From Arctopsyche grandis (taxonomy: Eukaryota; Arthropoda; Insecta; Trichoptera; Hydropsychidae), in the NCBI RefSeq assembly GCF_051622035.1, contig NC_135364.1, forward strand, positions 20,425,001-20,489,000: a stretch of DNA of 64,000 nucleotides. The letters run 5' to 3'. Of the stretch, positions 1 through 13,100 are shown piece after piece. The notes below the pieces were generated by a model, which made no database searches, was not told where the DNA came from, and was given only the letters and a program-made list of their open reading frames with translations. The translations under genes were made by a program, and so were the position numbers. Position 1 is the first letter of the stretch; each line of letters begins with the position of its first letter.

Positions 1-493
1 GTTGGGCATGGTCTATACTCGAATGGAAACAGGTTTGCCAGACGTCCCTATTTGAGCTGAACTGTCCCGAGTTTAACAGACAAATCCCGAGTTCCGCATT
101 GCCTCTGATAATCCCGGCTTAACAAAATTTGTATATGTACGAAAATGTACATAAATAGAATTGGTAAATTTCAAAAAAATTCAAAAGTAACAAATTGCAA
201 TCCATTTAAGTCTTGTCCAAACAAGAATATTGAATTTTTCTTCAATTGAAGAATTACCAAAATAACTAAATATTATTTTCCATTTTGACCTTCTGTACGA
301 AGATATCTGTTTATTAAACAATTTTTTACTGCAGCAAACGAGAAAAAAACTGTATGGGAAATGGATAATATTTTTCAAAGATTCGTTAAAAGTTGGAATT
401 CTCGATAGGACGGTACGCTATTGGTTGCTCTTTGCGAGTACTCTTGTATTGCCGTGCCCTGAATTAACTCGACTTTTACCTGATGAAATACTC
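1..493. other. 5' flank, nothing recognised
   Basis: AT-rich sequence upstream of the Amph promoter region. The open frames here are short, lack similarity to anything I recognise and have no splice context. I see no gene in it. Confidence 0.6.
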
Positions 494-823
494 TGACATA
501 TACTGCCTGGTCCGCATATAATTTCGGACGGTTGGGCAGCGTACGGAAATATTCCGAATTCCGGTAAAAGTGGTTATAATTTCGTGGATCCAAATGATAG
601 TGAAATACATACGTAAAATGTGGAAAATATGTGGATGCGTGTGAAACGAAAGATGAGGCGTCAATTTGGCACAACGCGTACCCGTTGTGGTTCAAATTTA
701 GATGAATTTGTATTGAACCACAAACGAAGGCGTGTATATTCCAATTCCATTCGCAATATGTGAAATATTTCCGTACGCTGCCCAACTGTTCGAAATTATA
801 TGCAAACCAGGCAGTATATGTCA
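494..823. repeat. Foldback/MITE-like inverted repeat upstream of Amph
   Basis: The 60-base arms 494-553 and 764-823 are reverse complements with 4 mismatches (outer end TGACATATACTGCCTGG). They enclose about 210 bases. A second smaller hairpin (GTGGTTCAA / TTGAACCAC) lies inside at about 685-722. No convincing target-site duplication is visible. The right arm ends only about 210 bases before the Amph start codon, so the element sits in or next to the promoter. The frames that cross it on the minus strand look like by-products of the symmetry. Confidence 0.75.
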
Positions 824-1035
824 TACAGGCAGGAAAGATATACTTTAAAATAGTTAAAATTCAAATTGTGTAGTAGTGCATATTATATCGCGCTATGGCC
901 AAGTGGGGAATAAAAAAGTAGAGTAGGCGAGAGTGGTGGTGGTGGTGGCATCGTCAGCGAGCAGTGTTTTCCCGGTTGCGGTTAGAGTCGGTTCTGTCGA
1001 GTCGGTCGCCTCGTTGTAGTCGCGATCCCGTCGAC
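824..1035 (+). promoter_or_regulatory. Amph: Amph promoter-proximal region and 5' UTR
   Basis: Sequence between the foldback and the Amph start codon. The last 130 bases are clearly richer in G+C than the flank and include a GTG trinucleotide run at about 932-948. No TATA box is obvious. Initiator-like TCAG sequences lie near 953, but the transcription start cannot be placed by eye. Assignment as promoter/5' UTR rests only on position before exon 1. Confidence 0.45.
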
Positions 1036-1104
1036 ATGGCGGAGAGCAAGAGCGCCCTCATCGCCAAGACGGTGCAGAAACACGCGGGCCGAGCCAAGGA
1101 AAAG
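1036..1104 (+). CDS. Amph: Amph coding exon 1 (helix 0)
   Basis: Encodes 23 residues, MAESKSALIAKTVQKHAGRA then KEK, the membrane-inserting N-terminal helix of N-BAR proteins. The ATG at 1036 has a good insect/vertebrate context (GAC before, G after). The frame is open further upstream but offers no upstream ATG, so this start is chosen. The exon ends on a complete codon (phase 0) before the donor GTAACT at 1105. Confidence 0.93.
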
Positions 1105-4100
1105 GTAACTTTCATTCATGCACTTCGCATTCATTCGCCACACTGGCAGGCCGATAGTCCTACAATGTGACACCGATGCCTGCTGACTAGCCATCCTGTC
1201 CTGCCGTCCTGCCATCTTCACATGTCAAAAATTAGCCAATTGCATAACACCACATAACCACATAACCACATAACTCGCGTTTTACTCTACACTTTATTTT
1301 ATTTTACGCATTCGACGTTTGAAATGAACTCGTTGAAAAATATTTCCGCGCGAAATTTTACACCTGTTGCGTATTTGCTTACACTATTTGCGTATTCGAT
1401 GGACGGTGCTCGCGCTACTTTGGCCAAAACATATACGTAGCTTGTTTATCACACTTGAAGTTCAATTGTTTTCTTTTTTTTTATTTCAAATGATTAAATT
1501 CAAAAATAATTATATCGTAGTTTATATGGGAATTTTTTATTTCGGACTTGTAAACTAAAATAACTTTTGTGGAAATATTTTTTCCGAGTGGGTGCGGAAA
1601 TACTTTTCGCCTGTAGCGATGGTCGCTCGTACGGTATCGATTTATATACACTTATATTATTAAAAATAAGCGTGATCGTTTGTGCAAATGTCGGGACCGG
1701 GTGTCCCGGCGCGCTTCCCGATCGAGCGTCTGCCGTCAGTATATATTCGCATTCTCCAGGCCAATACTCCAAGCTAAAATTAGTGTGGACGGTGGCTGAC
1801 GCCCCCACCCGTCACCGCACTTAGCCATACTTCTCAGAGACGATTAGCCCTGACTCCCCCTGTCACTCGTCTACCCCAATCGAAGATCTACCCCTCTGAG
1901 AATAGGGCGACAGTCGCTCAAAACTATACTTGATACTTGAACTTTCTTATCTTCGGTTGAGTTTCCGAAAGGGAAATGAGGCAAAGGGATCATTTTCCCC
2001 AGATTCATTAGGGGAAGATTTCATCAGGCAAAACAAACTTCCCCCGACCCCGAAATTTGTTTATTTTTTAGTTTAATTCCAATCTCAACTGGGGATATTT
2101 TAAGAATTATACATAGGTAGGTACATACGTATACTATGGAATTCAAGAGGCCCGAAAATGTTTAGTTTTCATTTAAAAAGTAAAGTTCATATCTTACAGA
2201 TCGTTTTTCACACTTTAATGAATTCAATATGTACTTTCAAGCACAAATATGAATAGTTTTATTATTATTCTTCACAAGAGGATTGCCTATACGAGTATAC
2301 TCAATATAAAATTAAGTATAAGTGGCTAGAAGAATGGACGAAAATTTGACAAAAGAAGTGCTAGAATGGTACCCGAGAGAATGCAAAAGGGTAAAAGGAA
2401 GACCGCAGGGAAGATGGGTAGACGAAATTAGGAAAATGTGTGGGGTAAGAATGTGAGATGGATGAGAGTTGCGCAAAACAGGGAGCGGATGTAGATGATG
2501 ATGATATTAATGTTGGATTTTGAATCTTCATATTAGTCTAAAGATAGTGAATAATTCATGAAATTTTGATTACATATGAGGCTTTTCTATTAAATAAACG
2601 TCTAAGTTCGACTTATATGATGGGTATTAGGTGTATTAATTCCGTTCCGATCCTCTACCAATGTGTATGCTGATATTTAGAAATGAGTAACATTTAGATC
2701 CAAAAAAAGTATGCCTTGAATGAAGCTGAACATATGTACATACATATGAACATACACGAAGCGATTATATTCCAATGAGGGAGAGAAGCTCTTCCCCATG
2801 TGAATTTTTATGATGCATTGAGGGTTATGCTAGGATTATCTTCATGAATATTTTCCTTAAATAAATTCATACTAGTTCTGTTATATTTATAAGATGTCCT
2901 TTTTATGGATATTTAAGTACATCTGTATGTAGTTCTTGAACAAACATTTATTTATGATATACTCCACTTGTCCAACTGAACTAATATCAAACACTTGAAA
3001 GCCGCCTTATCGTATTCTCACATGTCTCGTAAATATTAACAAATTTGTTTTGATTTTTAGTATTTGAACCTGTATAAATAGTGTCGTGTTGCTATCTGAT
3101 GAGCAGGAGGTACAAACATTTTTAGTTCTCCGTATACCGTTTAGTTTGTCTGACGTCAAATATTTTTTATGAATATGAATGAAGCTGTGTTCGCTTATTT
3201 TGTAGGTACTCTGTTTTTTTTTGTTCTCACTTGAATATTTCTTCGTATTTTTTTACACGGATATTCATAATCTCGTATGTATTAAATTATGTTTCTGCTT
3301 TGAGACGCGTTTTGAATTAAATTTAACCATTGAAAGGCTTGGGGTGGTCCAATCGCGTGTGGTAGCATCTTGGCAGTTTCTTTTCTATTTTTTAACGGCT
3401 CACCCTTCTAAATTCCTTCGTGTTTTTTTTTGTCTTTTTTTGTTACTGCGGGCAACCCTTGTAGATGTATCAGAACCAATTTGATGGCCACTCACGTTCT
3501 CATGCTCGTTCGCTGCTATGTATTTCACACGAATACTTTCTTCAAAACCGGTATCGATTTCGGTGTCATCAAGTCAGCTATGTCTTATTGCTTAGTCGTA
3601 ATGATAAATAAAAAAGGAAAATTATACATTTTTCATGTGTGTGTGTGTGTGATGCAGAGTGATTTTCGAATTACACTACAAAAATAGAAATTTAGCTGCT
3701 GTCATCACTTTCTTTTTTTGAGTTGACGCGAATCGTAAGTGCTCGGAAACAACGAAATTTTCAATTAAATTCTAATTTAGTACGTAATGTAAACGTAACC
3801 ATTATGTTTTCATAAATGCCTTTTTTTAGTTTAAACAATTTACAAATGTAAATAAGCAATACAAACAGTCGCATGCATGACTCCTGTCAAAATATGCCGA
3901 TTTTATCTGGTCTGAATTTAGAAATAGTATATTCTTGTAGAAAGAAGGCATTGATCATATACGGGTATGCATATTCTCACTCAAATAATTATAGATATTC
4001 AACTCCAAACTTTTTGAAGTAGCAAAATTAGAAATTTGATTAAAATCTGTGTGCATACGGCGATTCCCCATATATGTATCTACTGCTGGATGAAGGCCTC

Positions 4101-7100
4101 TCCAACACGCTTCCATTCGTCTCTGTTTTGAGTACTTTCATAAATATCATCCTACCCATTTTCTGATTTCATTCAACCATGTCTTCTGTGGCCTTTTAGC
4201 ACCATATCTTCTGTGGCCTGTAGCACCCTTTTACATTCTATCGGGTACCACTAGAGCACTTATTTCGTCTTTTTATCTTCCGTTCTTCTAGCTACTTGAC
4301 CTATAAGTTGTAGAATAAATGCTGCGAAGAGACTCTGGCCTATCATTTGGATCCCTGAACCCACACATGCGCAACAATAGTTTTGCACATGTAAAAAAAG
4401 CTCGCATGCTTAGTCTGTGCCGTTACGATCTTCCCAAAACTCACCCTCCTATGTGCTTTCGGTGATATTTTATCTCTGTATTGACAGTGATCGATAACGG
4501 TGATTACCATATTTGAAGCAATTTAAGAGAAACTTAATAATATTACGAATTGTCAATGTGCTAAAGAAATGCCCTTCCCAGTTGGAAACCACAAGCACGT
4601 CCATGCCGTACGATTCAGTGTGTTTACGCATTTATTCTCACCATTACATCAACCACTTTTGTCATACTTCTAACCCATGTATTCGTAACATCGTTCCTTA
4701 ATTCTTTGAGTGCACTGGACCTTATTCAGCATTCTGGCGTTCAATGCCTAAGTTTCGCATTTACACGTTTAATATATTTCGCATTCATACGTCTATAATT
4801 CTATCAAATATACATGTGTGTTTCTTTTGGTAATAAAATAGCGATGATTAATTTTTATTTTATCTATGTTTTTAAATAGTGATCGAACTCAATCATATTC
4901 CAAAAAAAACAACAACACCGAAACATCTACCCACCGATGAGATTTCATCGCTTCCTGTCATGTTATGTTTGTAGCGTCACTCAGGACTCAATCAAAATCG
5001 TTCATATCACGTCGCGTTGCGGCACTATGCACGTGGCGTAGATCAAAATTCTAAATCGATATAATTATCATTGCGAATATCTTGTGTAAAGACACTCATC
5101 GTCTGTTATTAACAGTACAGTCATTTAAGTGTCGATAGCCCCGAGTTATTCTATAACACCGTGTCATTTTAAACGTGCGACCAGTAATAATCTAATCGAT
5201 TATGTGCTCAATGCGATACCATTGACAAACACTCGGTGCAGATGGCGGATTGCATCTTCGCATTGAATTATCGTATCATTTTATGCGACTCCTCGTCGAA
5301 ACTTTCTACATAAATTATTTTTTCGACTCGATTCGCTGGTTCTTGTCGACCAGTCGTCGATATATGTATGTATATCGCTTGATATTATGTGTTCACCGTT
5401 AGATTTAACTCCCTTTTATTTCTGGTTTTTACCACACATAGAGGCTGGTGTGTGTACTACGTTCGAAAGGTAATCGCGTGGTCAATGACACGCGATCGAC
5501 ACGACGCGTCGAGCATATTGACAATGAGGTGTCTGGATACGTCGGCTTCATGACGATAATCAGAAAGCCGCATTAGGATGTTGTGGAGCTATAGACCAGA
5601 CCAGACCAGACCAGACCGGACCGGACCAAACAAGTGCGCCAGAGAGTTGGTCTGATCTCGTCCATTTTCCAATATAAATCGAAAGTTGCGCTCGACGTAT
5701 CCAACCGGTCAGTTTCCCACTCGTCTGTTTATACCCAAACATGGCTTGTAATGATAATCTTCTGACGACAACCCCGCCGTGACTAATTCAATCGTCAAAA
5801 CAAAACTGCTCAATTTCACTTGTACATAGATGAGTGCCATTTGTCGTGATTTCAATGTTATTGAATTTGTATGCTTCGATCGTTTTAGAAAAATGCTTGT
5901 CGAGATGCAGCATAGCGTAGTTGTAATGAGAAATGTTGTTATTTTATTTCACTAATGGAATTTCTTACCTTGAAACGACTTGAGTCATTCACTTGGTAAT
6001 TTATCGACCGATAAGTTGGACGAACTTGGAGCAACAAATTGCCCGCAATTTTAGCTTAATTTTTAATACAATGTTCAATCCTCAAATGTAAACAAAAACC
6101 TCATCAGTTGGAAGAAAAGTTGCTCGCGCTACGATAAGTCTAAGACCAACAAATTACTTGATAAATCTTGGTAAGATTTAGTTTCATGACTGTTTTTAGA
6201 AAAAATTTCTTAAATTGAAGAATTGGTGTTATATTACAATAAGTCAAGTAACCCTTTTGCATAAATGACGTGACGAAAGAAATATTTGTAAATCTCATAA
6301 ATCATTGCGTAGGTAAATGTATTGCAGTGTTTTGACTATTGAATCGTGTTTTCTTTTATTTTCTCGTCTCAATAGGCCGATTTTATCGGTGTTTTTTTTT
6401 TTCGTTCATAAACACAATTTTTCTGGCTTCGATCCTATAAATATTTAGAAAATTAATAATCTAGCATTACTCTCGTCTCACCTTGATTGAATCGTGTTCA
6501 TGTGTTTGTTTATTTAATTAATATTTTTGATTTTCGAAAAACATATTGTAAATTCAAAATCGTATTGAATATTTTCAACTCACCAGTTGTTGTTTCTAAC
6601 ATCTGTAAATATTTTTCCTTTTTTTTTTTAACGGATCTGTTTATTACAGCTGTTATTTTTCCCTTGTGAGTTCCTTGTATGTATATGAGAAAAAGTATTT
6701 TTATTTTTGATCTGGAGATTACTCAGTTTGGATTTTTCGAGCAGATGCATCCGAGTCGAGCTATTCGTGTTTTATTTACAAAAACCACCCGAGGAGAGCT
6801 CTTTGAGCTCATCCTCCTCGTGGCGATTGATGTAAGATCTTGGATCCCAGCCCAAAGTGCATTTCTAGTGATTTAACGTTTGGAACGTTTAGCAGAATGC
6901 CGCATTATTGCTAAAAAAAACTCTTTCACGTATTTAATAAAGTAACATTTGTATATATATGTACATCAGTACATCTACTAGTTTTTTTTTATTTTTTATT
7001 ATTTTGACCTATCAAACGGACTAACGGAGATGTTTTTTGTGCAAAGATGAAACGGTAAATACGTTTGCAATTTTTTTTTAATCCATCCAGTCGCCGGTTC

Positions 7101-10100
7101 TGCCGGCCTTGACTCGAGTGATATTAAATTTTAAGCAACACCCCGTTGTTGATGTTTTGATTTTTGGAATTTTTAAGCATTCTTCTGTGTTGAAAAAGTT
7201 TTATTTGGCAAGTGGGTCGCCGCAATAGTCCCCGGAGCATATCTGACGTTACGGTGCAACGACTGCAACGACGGGGAAAGTGAAGCCAACGGAGCGCTTT
7301 TCTGTTCCTGTTGCAGTTGTGCAACACACTCAATCCAGTCGGGGGCATCTTTCCATATGCAGGCTCCAAATCGGAACTTTTAATGTTCTTGTTGTGATAG
7401 TTCATGCTCAAATTGGGTTGTGAGAAATGTCTGATCTCACTGGCTAAGCTATTGTATACCAGTAGAGAGATCGATTGCTGTGACGGTTAGTTTCGGTTAT
7501 TCTGAATTTGCTGATTGTTGCAAGCATTAAATGTTTGCGGTTTCTCGTAAAAATATGTATAATAATCGGTTTATGTGAAATGTCATACTACAATATGTAG
7601 TAGCCTTTTTTGAAACGACTCCACAGCCCTCAGTTTCCACTTTCAACTAATAAGCAATCGAAAATTTACATACATATGTATTTACATTTTTTCAGTGGCA
7701 CTTGTAAGAGAAAGGTTTTACCTTTCTACAATGCGAACACCAGTATGAAAGTACCCGATGATAAAGATTACTTATCTTACAGAACAACAAAATATATGAC
7801 AAGTAGCGAAAGTACTCCAGTCCACTAGAGCTAAAATTTGTGTACAAAAATGAATACATTATAACAAAAACGAAACAATTCATTGACGATAGCATTGGTT
7901 TATATACTTGGTTAGCGTTGCTGGTGTCCTTCTGACTGATGCGAGAGCGTTTTTTGTTTCAGTACAATCCAATTATATTTCATTACACCTCAAAAAATGG
8001 TTGCACCGATACCATCCTGGTGTGTTTGAAAACATTTTCGCAAAATGTTGTGCGTTATACTCATCTATAAAGGTGCAGACATACGCGGCACGTGTTTTTT
8101 TACTAATTTAGATATGCAAAATGCAAGGAAAAAACGCTGACACGCCTAATCTATGCCATCGTAATCCTTGGCAAAACTCTCCCCCTTAGGTGTTTTCGGT
8201 GATATTTTATCCTTGACACAGGTTTAACAGCGATCGATAACGGTGATTCCCATATATATTTATTTTTACCCATTTTTATTATTCTTACATGTATGGTCAA
8301 ACATTGCACATAAGTATTATAATTATTTTACAAACGTCGATAAACAGTTATGTTTATAAAGTATCAGATAGACATCTACGGACAAATTTGATAATACTTC
8401 TTATATAATATTTCGAAAATTACATACATTTTACAGAGTGGGTAGCATATTTATAATACTAATCCTCGAATTTGCCAGAGACAGGAAAAGTTTTTGCCAA
8501 TTTGGTGGAACTGTTGCAATGGAATTTGATAAATTGGTAAACTGATAGGAAACGATCGACCCAATCAGCGACACCGGGCCATGGAATGAACCCATGACCA
8601 CTCAGTTGAAAGAATGTAATGTAGGAAAAACTTATCGAAATATGAAATCGAATGAATTAGCAATGACATGAAGACACGCCTATCTCAGCTAGAGTCACCT
8701 AGACATGCCATACCAGAATAAAATATATTATAGACTCATTTTTTTTTAATTCACCATCTTCATATTTCACCTTCAAAAGAAATTATTATATAGAAAATAA
8801 GCTGATTTGCAATATCTGAAGATTCGCTGAAAAGCATCTCGATCATTAGTCAAAAATAATTAGTGCTCTTTAAAGTTCATTGAAACTGTATCACACCAGT
8901 TGGAGATGCTTTTCGAAACATATCGCGTGACCCAAGTTGCATATTTTTTTCGGGCCCATTAAAAGTGTGCGAACTTGCAATTATTTTATATAAGCAACCA
9001 CTGACGAATTAATTATAGTGACATTTACAATTTTTTCATTCCCAATTAGTTGCGCAATACCGTGCTTGCTTGCGTCGTACAATGTTGACGTTTTGGATAT
9101 GAAGCATAGTGCAATTACGCCCTGCACATACTAACTACTTGGTAATACATAATATACCCAGTATGTATGTATAATTTGACGCAAAATTACGCAACTTGCC
9201 ATCGTGTAAAGATTACGCGTTTAGAAACCTCCAACTTAAATGGGGGGCCGTCACGACAAATCGATGTTTCGCCAGTTTCGTCTTTGGACGATTTGTCTTT
9301 TAGGATGTTGGCTTTTCAGGCGAAGGTCAAAGCTGAAACCGCAGAGAAAATTGAGATCTTTAAGCGTTTCTGAATATCCGTATATTAAGCAGTACAATAC
9401 ATCACATCTTTGTGTCAAAATGGAGAATGAAAATAATATATTTTTCATTTATGACTAGATGATTTAAAGTTACACTGCGTGTAGAGGCCATTTTATTCAG
9501 TGGTGTCATCCAATTATGGCAACAACGGGTTTCCAACAAAAATTCTTATTAAATTGATTACTTTCCATTTACTAAGTTAAAAGTACCGCACCAATAGTGT
9601 CATGAAAGGTCGCCATAAATCTACAACAAATATTAAAAAACATATGTAATGTAAAAAATGTTAATTTATTGGAACCGTCACAACAATCGATTTTAATTAA
9701 CCAAAGACCTCTCTGATATTATACAATCCCTTAACCAGTGACAAACAAGTTAGATAAATTAACAAACTAAAACAGTGGACGGTCTGGATTTTAGTTATTT
9801 TAAGTTTGGATCATTATGGATTTAAAGGAATTCCCAATGCGCCAAATTGGTCGAAAAAATATGTAAAAAAATACGTATTTATACATGATACATAAAAAAA
9901 ATAATAGCAGCAAAGGTTCAAACAGAATATACATTCACAAAAATAATATTTGAATATATGAGAAAAATTGGGAATGTCTTGAATTAACAGTCAACACCAA
10001 TTTATTAACATATGTCTGTACAAGAACCAGCCGTGAATATAAAACATCCCCGTGAGGCCCGAATAGAAGGGAGAATATCAAAATGCATTTATGAAAATTA

Positions 10101-13100
10101 TGATGAGCGCAGGCTACCAGATAAACAAGTTAAAAGAATTTCTGGTAACTTACGCTCACTGAGGTAGAAAATAATTATATCTTATCAACCATCCAGATCG
10201 AAGAATAAATTTTTCGATTTCGGTCGGGATTTAAACCCAAAACCTATCTACTGGTTAATTAATTACTTAATCAATGAGCTACGCTGTGAACCATTGTATT
10301 GACTATCGTTCGGCAGTAATGATTTTTATTCCATTCGCCAAAATTCGATTTGATTTACATAATATGAACGCACTTTTTTGACTTGTGGATGCGACTGCGA
10401 CTGCCACACTCGAGAGTTTTAAACAAATGCAGATGCTTCTCGTCATTGCAGATGTTTTCTCTTGTGAGTTTTGTATTCAGTTGAGGTAAGCGTTGCGCAA
10501 AAATCGCATACATTAGTTACTCGCGTATGCACACACATATTATTCATATTTCAGTCGGTTATTATGTGTTATTTTGTACGCGGAACTGGCGCGCGCGTAA
10601 TTTCCACGATATAACGTAAATTACCTTTACCTTTTACCGATCCGAATGATGGATGGGCTTCGTCTCGCATTGTTTATTCGTATGCACGGGGGGCACTTAC
10701 ACTTGCCTTTACAATGGGCAGTCGGCCACGGTCCACGAATAATTATCCATCTTGATCTCGACATTCGAATGAGAGCTAGGCGGCAGGCTATCGTCGACCA
10801 GAGAAATAAAACCGAGACTGCATGCATTAGTGGGGCGAGCGATTAAAATGTTTTGGTGGTTGGCACAGTTCCCGCTAACGACACGAGTATTTCCGTCAAC
10901 TTTATTCGTCGACCGCTATTGCTCCACTGTCCTCCGTAGATGCTGTAAAAATTGCATTTTTTAAAAATAAAATGTTTATCTGAATGACTTTTCATTGTTC
11001 CTCGAAGTTGTCTAGTTTAGAACTTGACTGAACCGTATGAAAGTTCAAAGCAGCACACATTCTGTTAAATAAGTAGTTATATGTAGTGTCATACGAATTC
11101 TGGTCTACAAATAAAAGCAGCATCGTCAACCGATGACAGTTCCTTGTTTCCGGTTTGCAGCATCATTGTGCATGCAGCCTAATTTTAGTATTGGACCAAT
11201 ATACATAATACACAAACATATAGAGCTGGATGTGAGGAAACTCAACTGTTAAGGGCGGATGCTTAAGAGGGCTGTACCCCAGCGCCTTGTCCATATAAAA
11301 ACGTATTAGACTTCTCCCTTCCTCAATTATGGCACTAGAGAAATTATTTTTTAATATGCTATTTATAGCCACCATAAGGCACAGAATTATACTCGGCACG
11401 AGTTTTTTTTTTAGATAGTTTTACACACGTAAAAAATAACTGCTAGCACATCTAATATATGCCATCGTGATCCTTGGCAAAACTCACCCCTGGAGTGTTT
11501 TCGATGATATTTTATCCTGTTCTTTACATAGGTTTGACTGATCGATAACGGTGATTCGTATATCTGAAGAAATGTAGGAAAAACTTGTAAAGTGAAGACA
11601 CTTTACAAGTTTTGCTTTTTATTTAAGATGAATAAATCTTGTTACCATCTAACACTTACATTTTGTCCAAATGTTACGAATTTCTAAAAATTACACTAAT
11701 CGTTACGAATTTGTCTGAAAAAACTGCCAAAAATGCTTAAAGCTACATAAATATGCAAGTTGGTTTTCGAAAATCATGGTGAAGCCACTGGAAAGTATTT
11801 ATATTTAAAATTGATGCAAAACGATAAAATTGTTCTTCAAAAAGTGAACAGGCGTACTCGGGTGTCAAGTACTTGATGAAGTATCGAGTCAATTGCCGCT
11901 CCAAAGGAAATTGATTTACATATACATATTTTATTTTTATAAGATTATTTAAATAATAATCATATAAAAATGAATCCGTTTAGCTAACGAACAGTGACAT
12001 ATTAATTGAAAATATCTAGATATTTGATAGTTTTAGCTTCACCATACATATTGTCATTTGTGACAATCCTTGGTTGAAAAGATGCTTACTTCCAGCATTT
12101 TCCCGTTTTCTAGATATGGTAGATCTTTATGTGCATTTTGACATCGAGTGTGAGTTGATGTCAACGCTGAACACTGAAATAGATTACATAAAATATATAG
12201 ATCAACACTCCATGGCGCGTTGAACGTGAAATTTAGAAACGTTATGGAAACTTATCTTATCAAGAGTAGGATTGCAATATTTAACTACATACTTACAGAT
12301 AGAGACGTTCAAAAATCATTGCACGCTCAATTTCGCTACCGAAATTGGACCTTCACAAATTTATTCATCAAACTACATACATAGGTATGAAATGGTTGCT
12401 TCATTGCGTCATAACATGGATTGATTCTTTTTGTACCGTTTCGGTGTCCGTATCACGAGTTCGGGTGATAACAAGTGACGCGCGCTTAACACCTAAACAT
12501 CGCTGTCGTATTTTGTCATTAACGCCACCCGTCGGCAAGGTGTTAATTGGACTCCTCTTAGTCCTAAATATCATTGCTTTTAATTTTCATATCTATCGTG
12601 TGTAATTTTGAGTGGATAGTCGTCGATTGCGAACCCGGGCTCTGGGAAACTAATGACTGACTAACCAAAAGATACCACACGTGGATCTTATCGAATTCTA
12701 CGGTTATTTAAATTACCGAAACGAACTACCTGTGGCAAATTCAGGTGGCGCCGTTACCGTTTCGGTTAGTTTGTCGCGCGGTCAGATGAATGGTTGCACA
12801 ATAAAAAAAAAAACAACCATAATTGACAATGGCGTAACCGCGAACGTGTGCCGCTCAAAAAGAGGGCCTGTCAGATAACGGTATTTGTAATGGAGAGGGG
12901 AACCCCACCTGTAAAGTCACGTGGATGACCTTAATTCCAGCTGATCCCGACAATGACCTTGCACCAGAACAATGCTCGATGTCACGCAACGAAACTCCAG
13001 TCGAATAATGGTACAAGCATCTTAGTCCTACCGCAACTCGTGAAATTGCCCATTTAGACGTGGTCTATTTTTTTTCGAGCTGTTTTGTTCCGTAAATAGC

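Noticed and set aside
375..824. 149-codon minus-strand frame
   Set aside because: It lies over the foldback repeat at 494-823 and has no recognisable protein features.
964..1035. N-terminal extension of the Amph frame
   Set aside because: The frame is open upstream of 1036 but contains no ATG; it begins with GTG. ATG at 1036 matches the known amphiphysin N-terminus.
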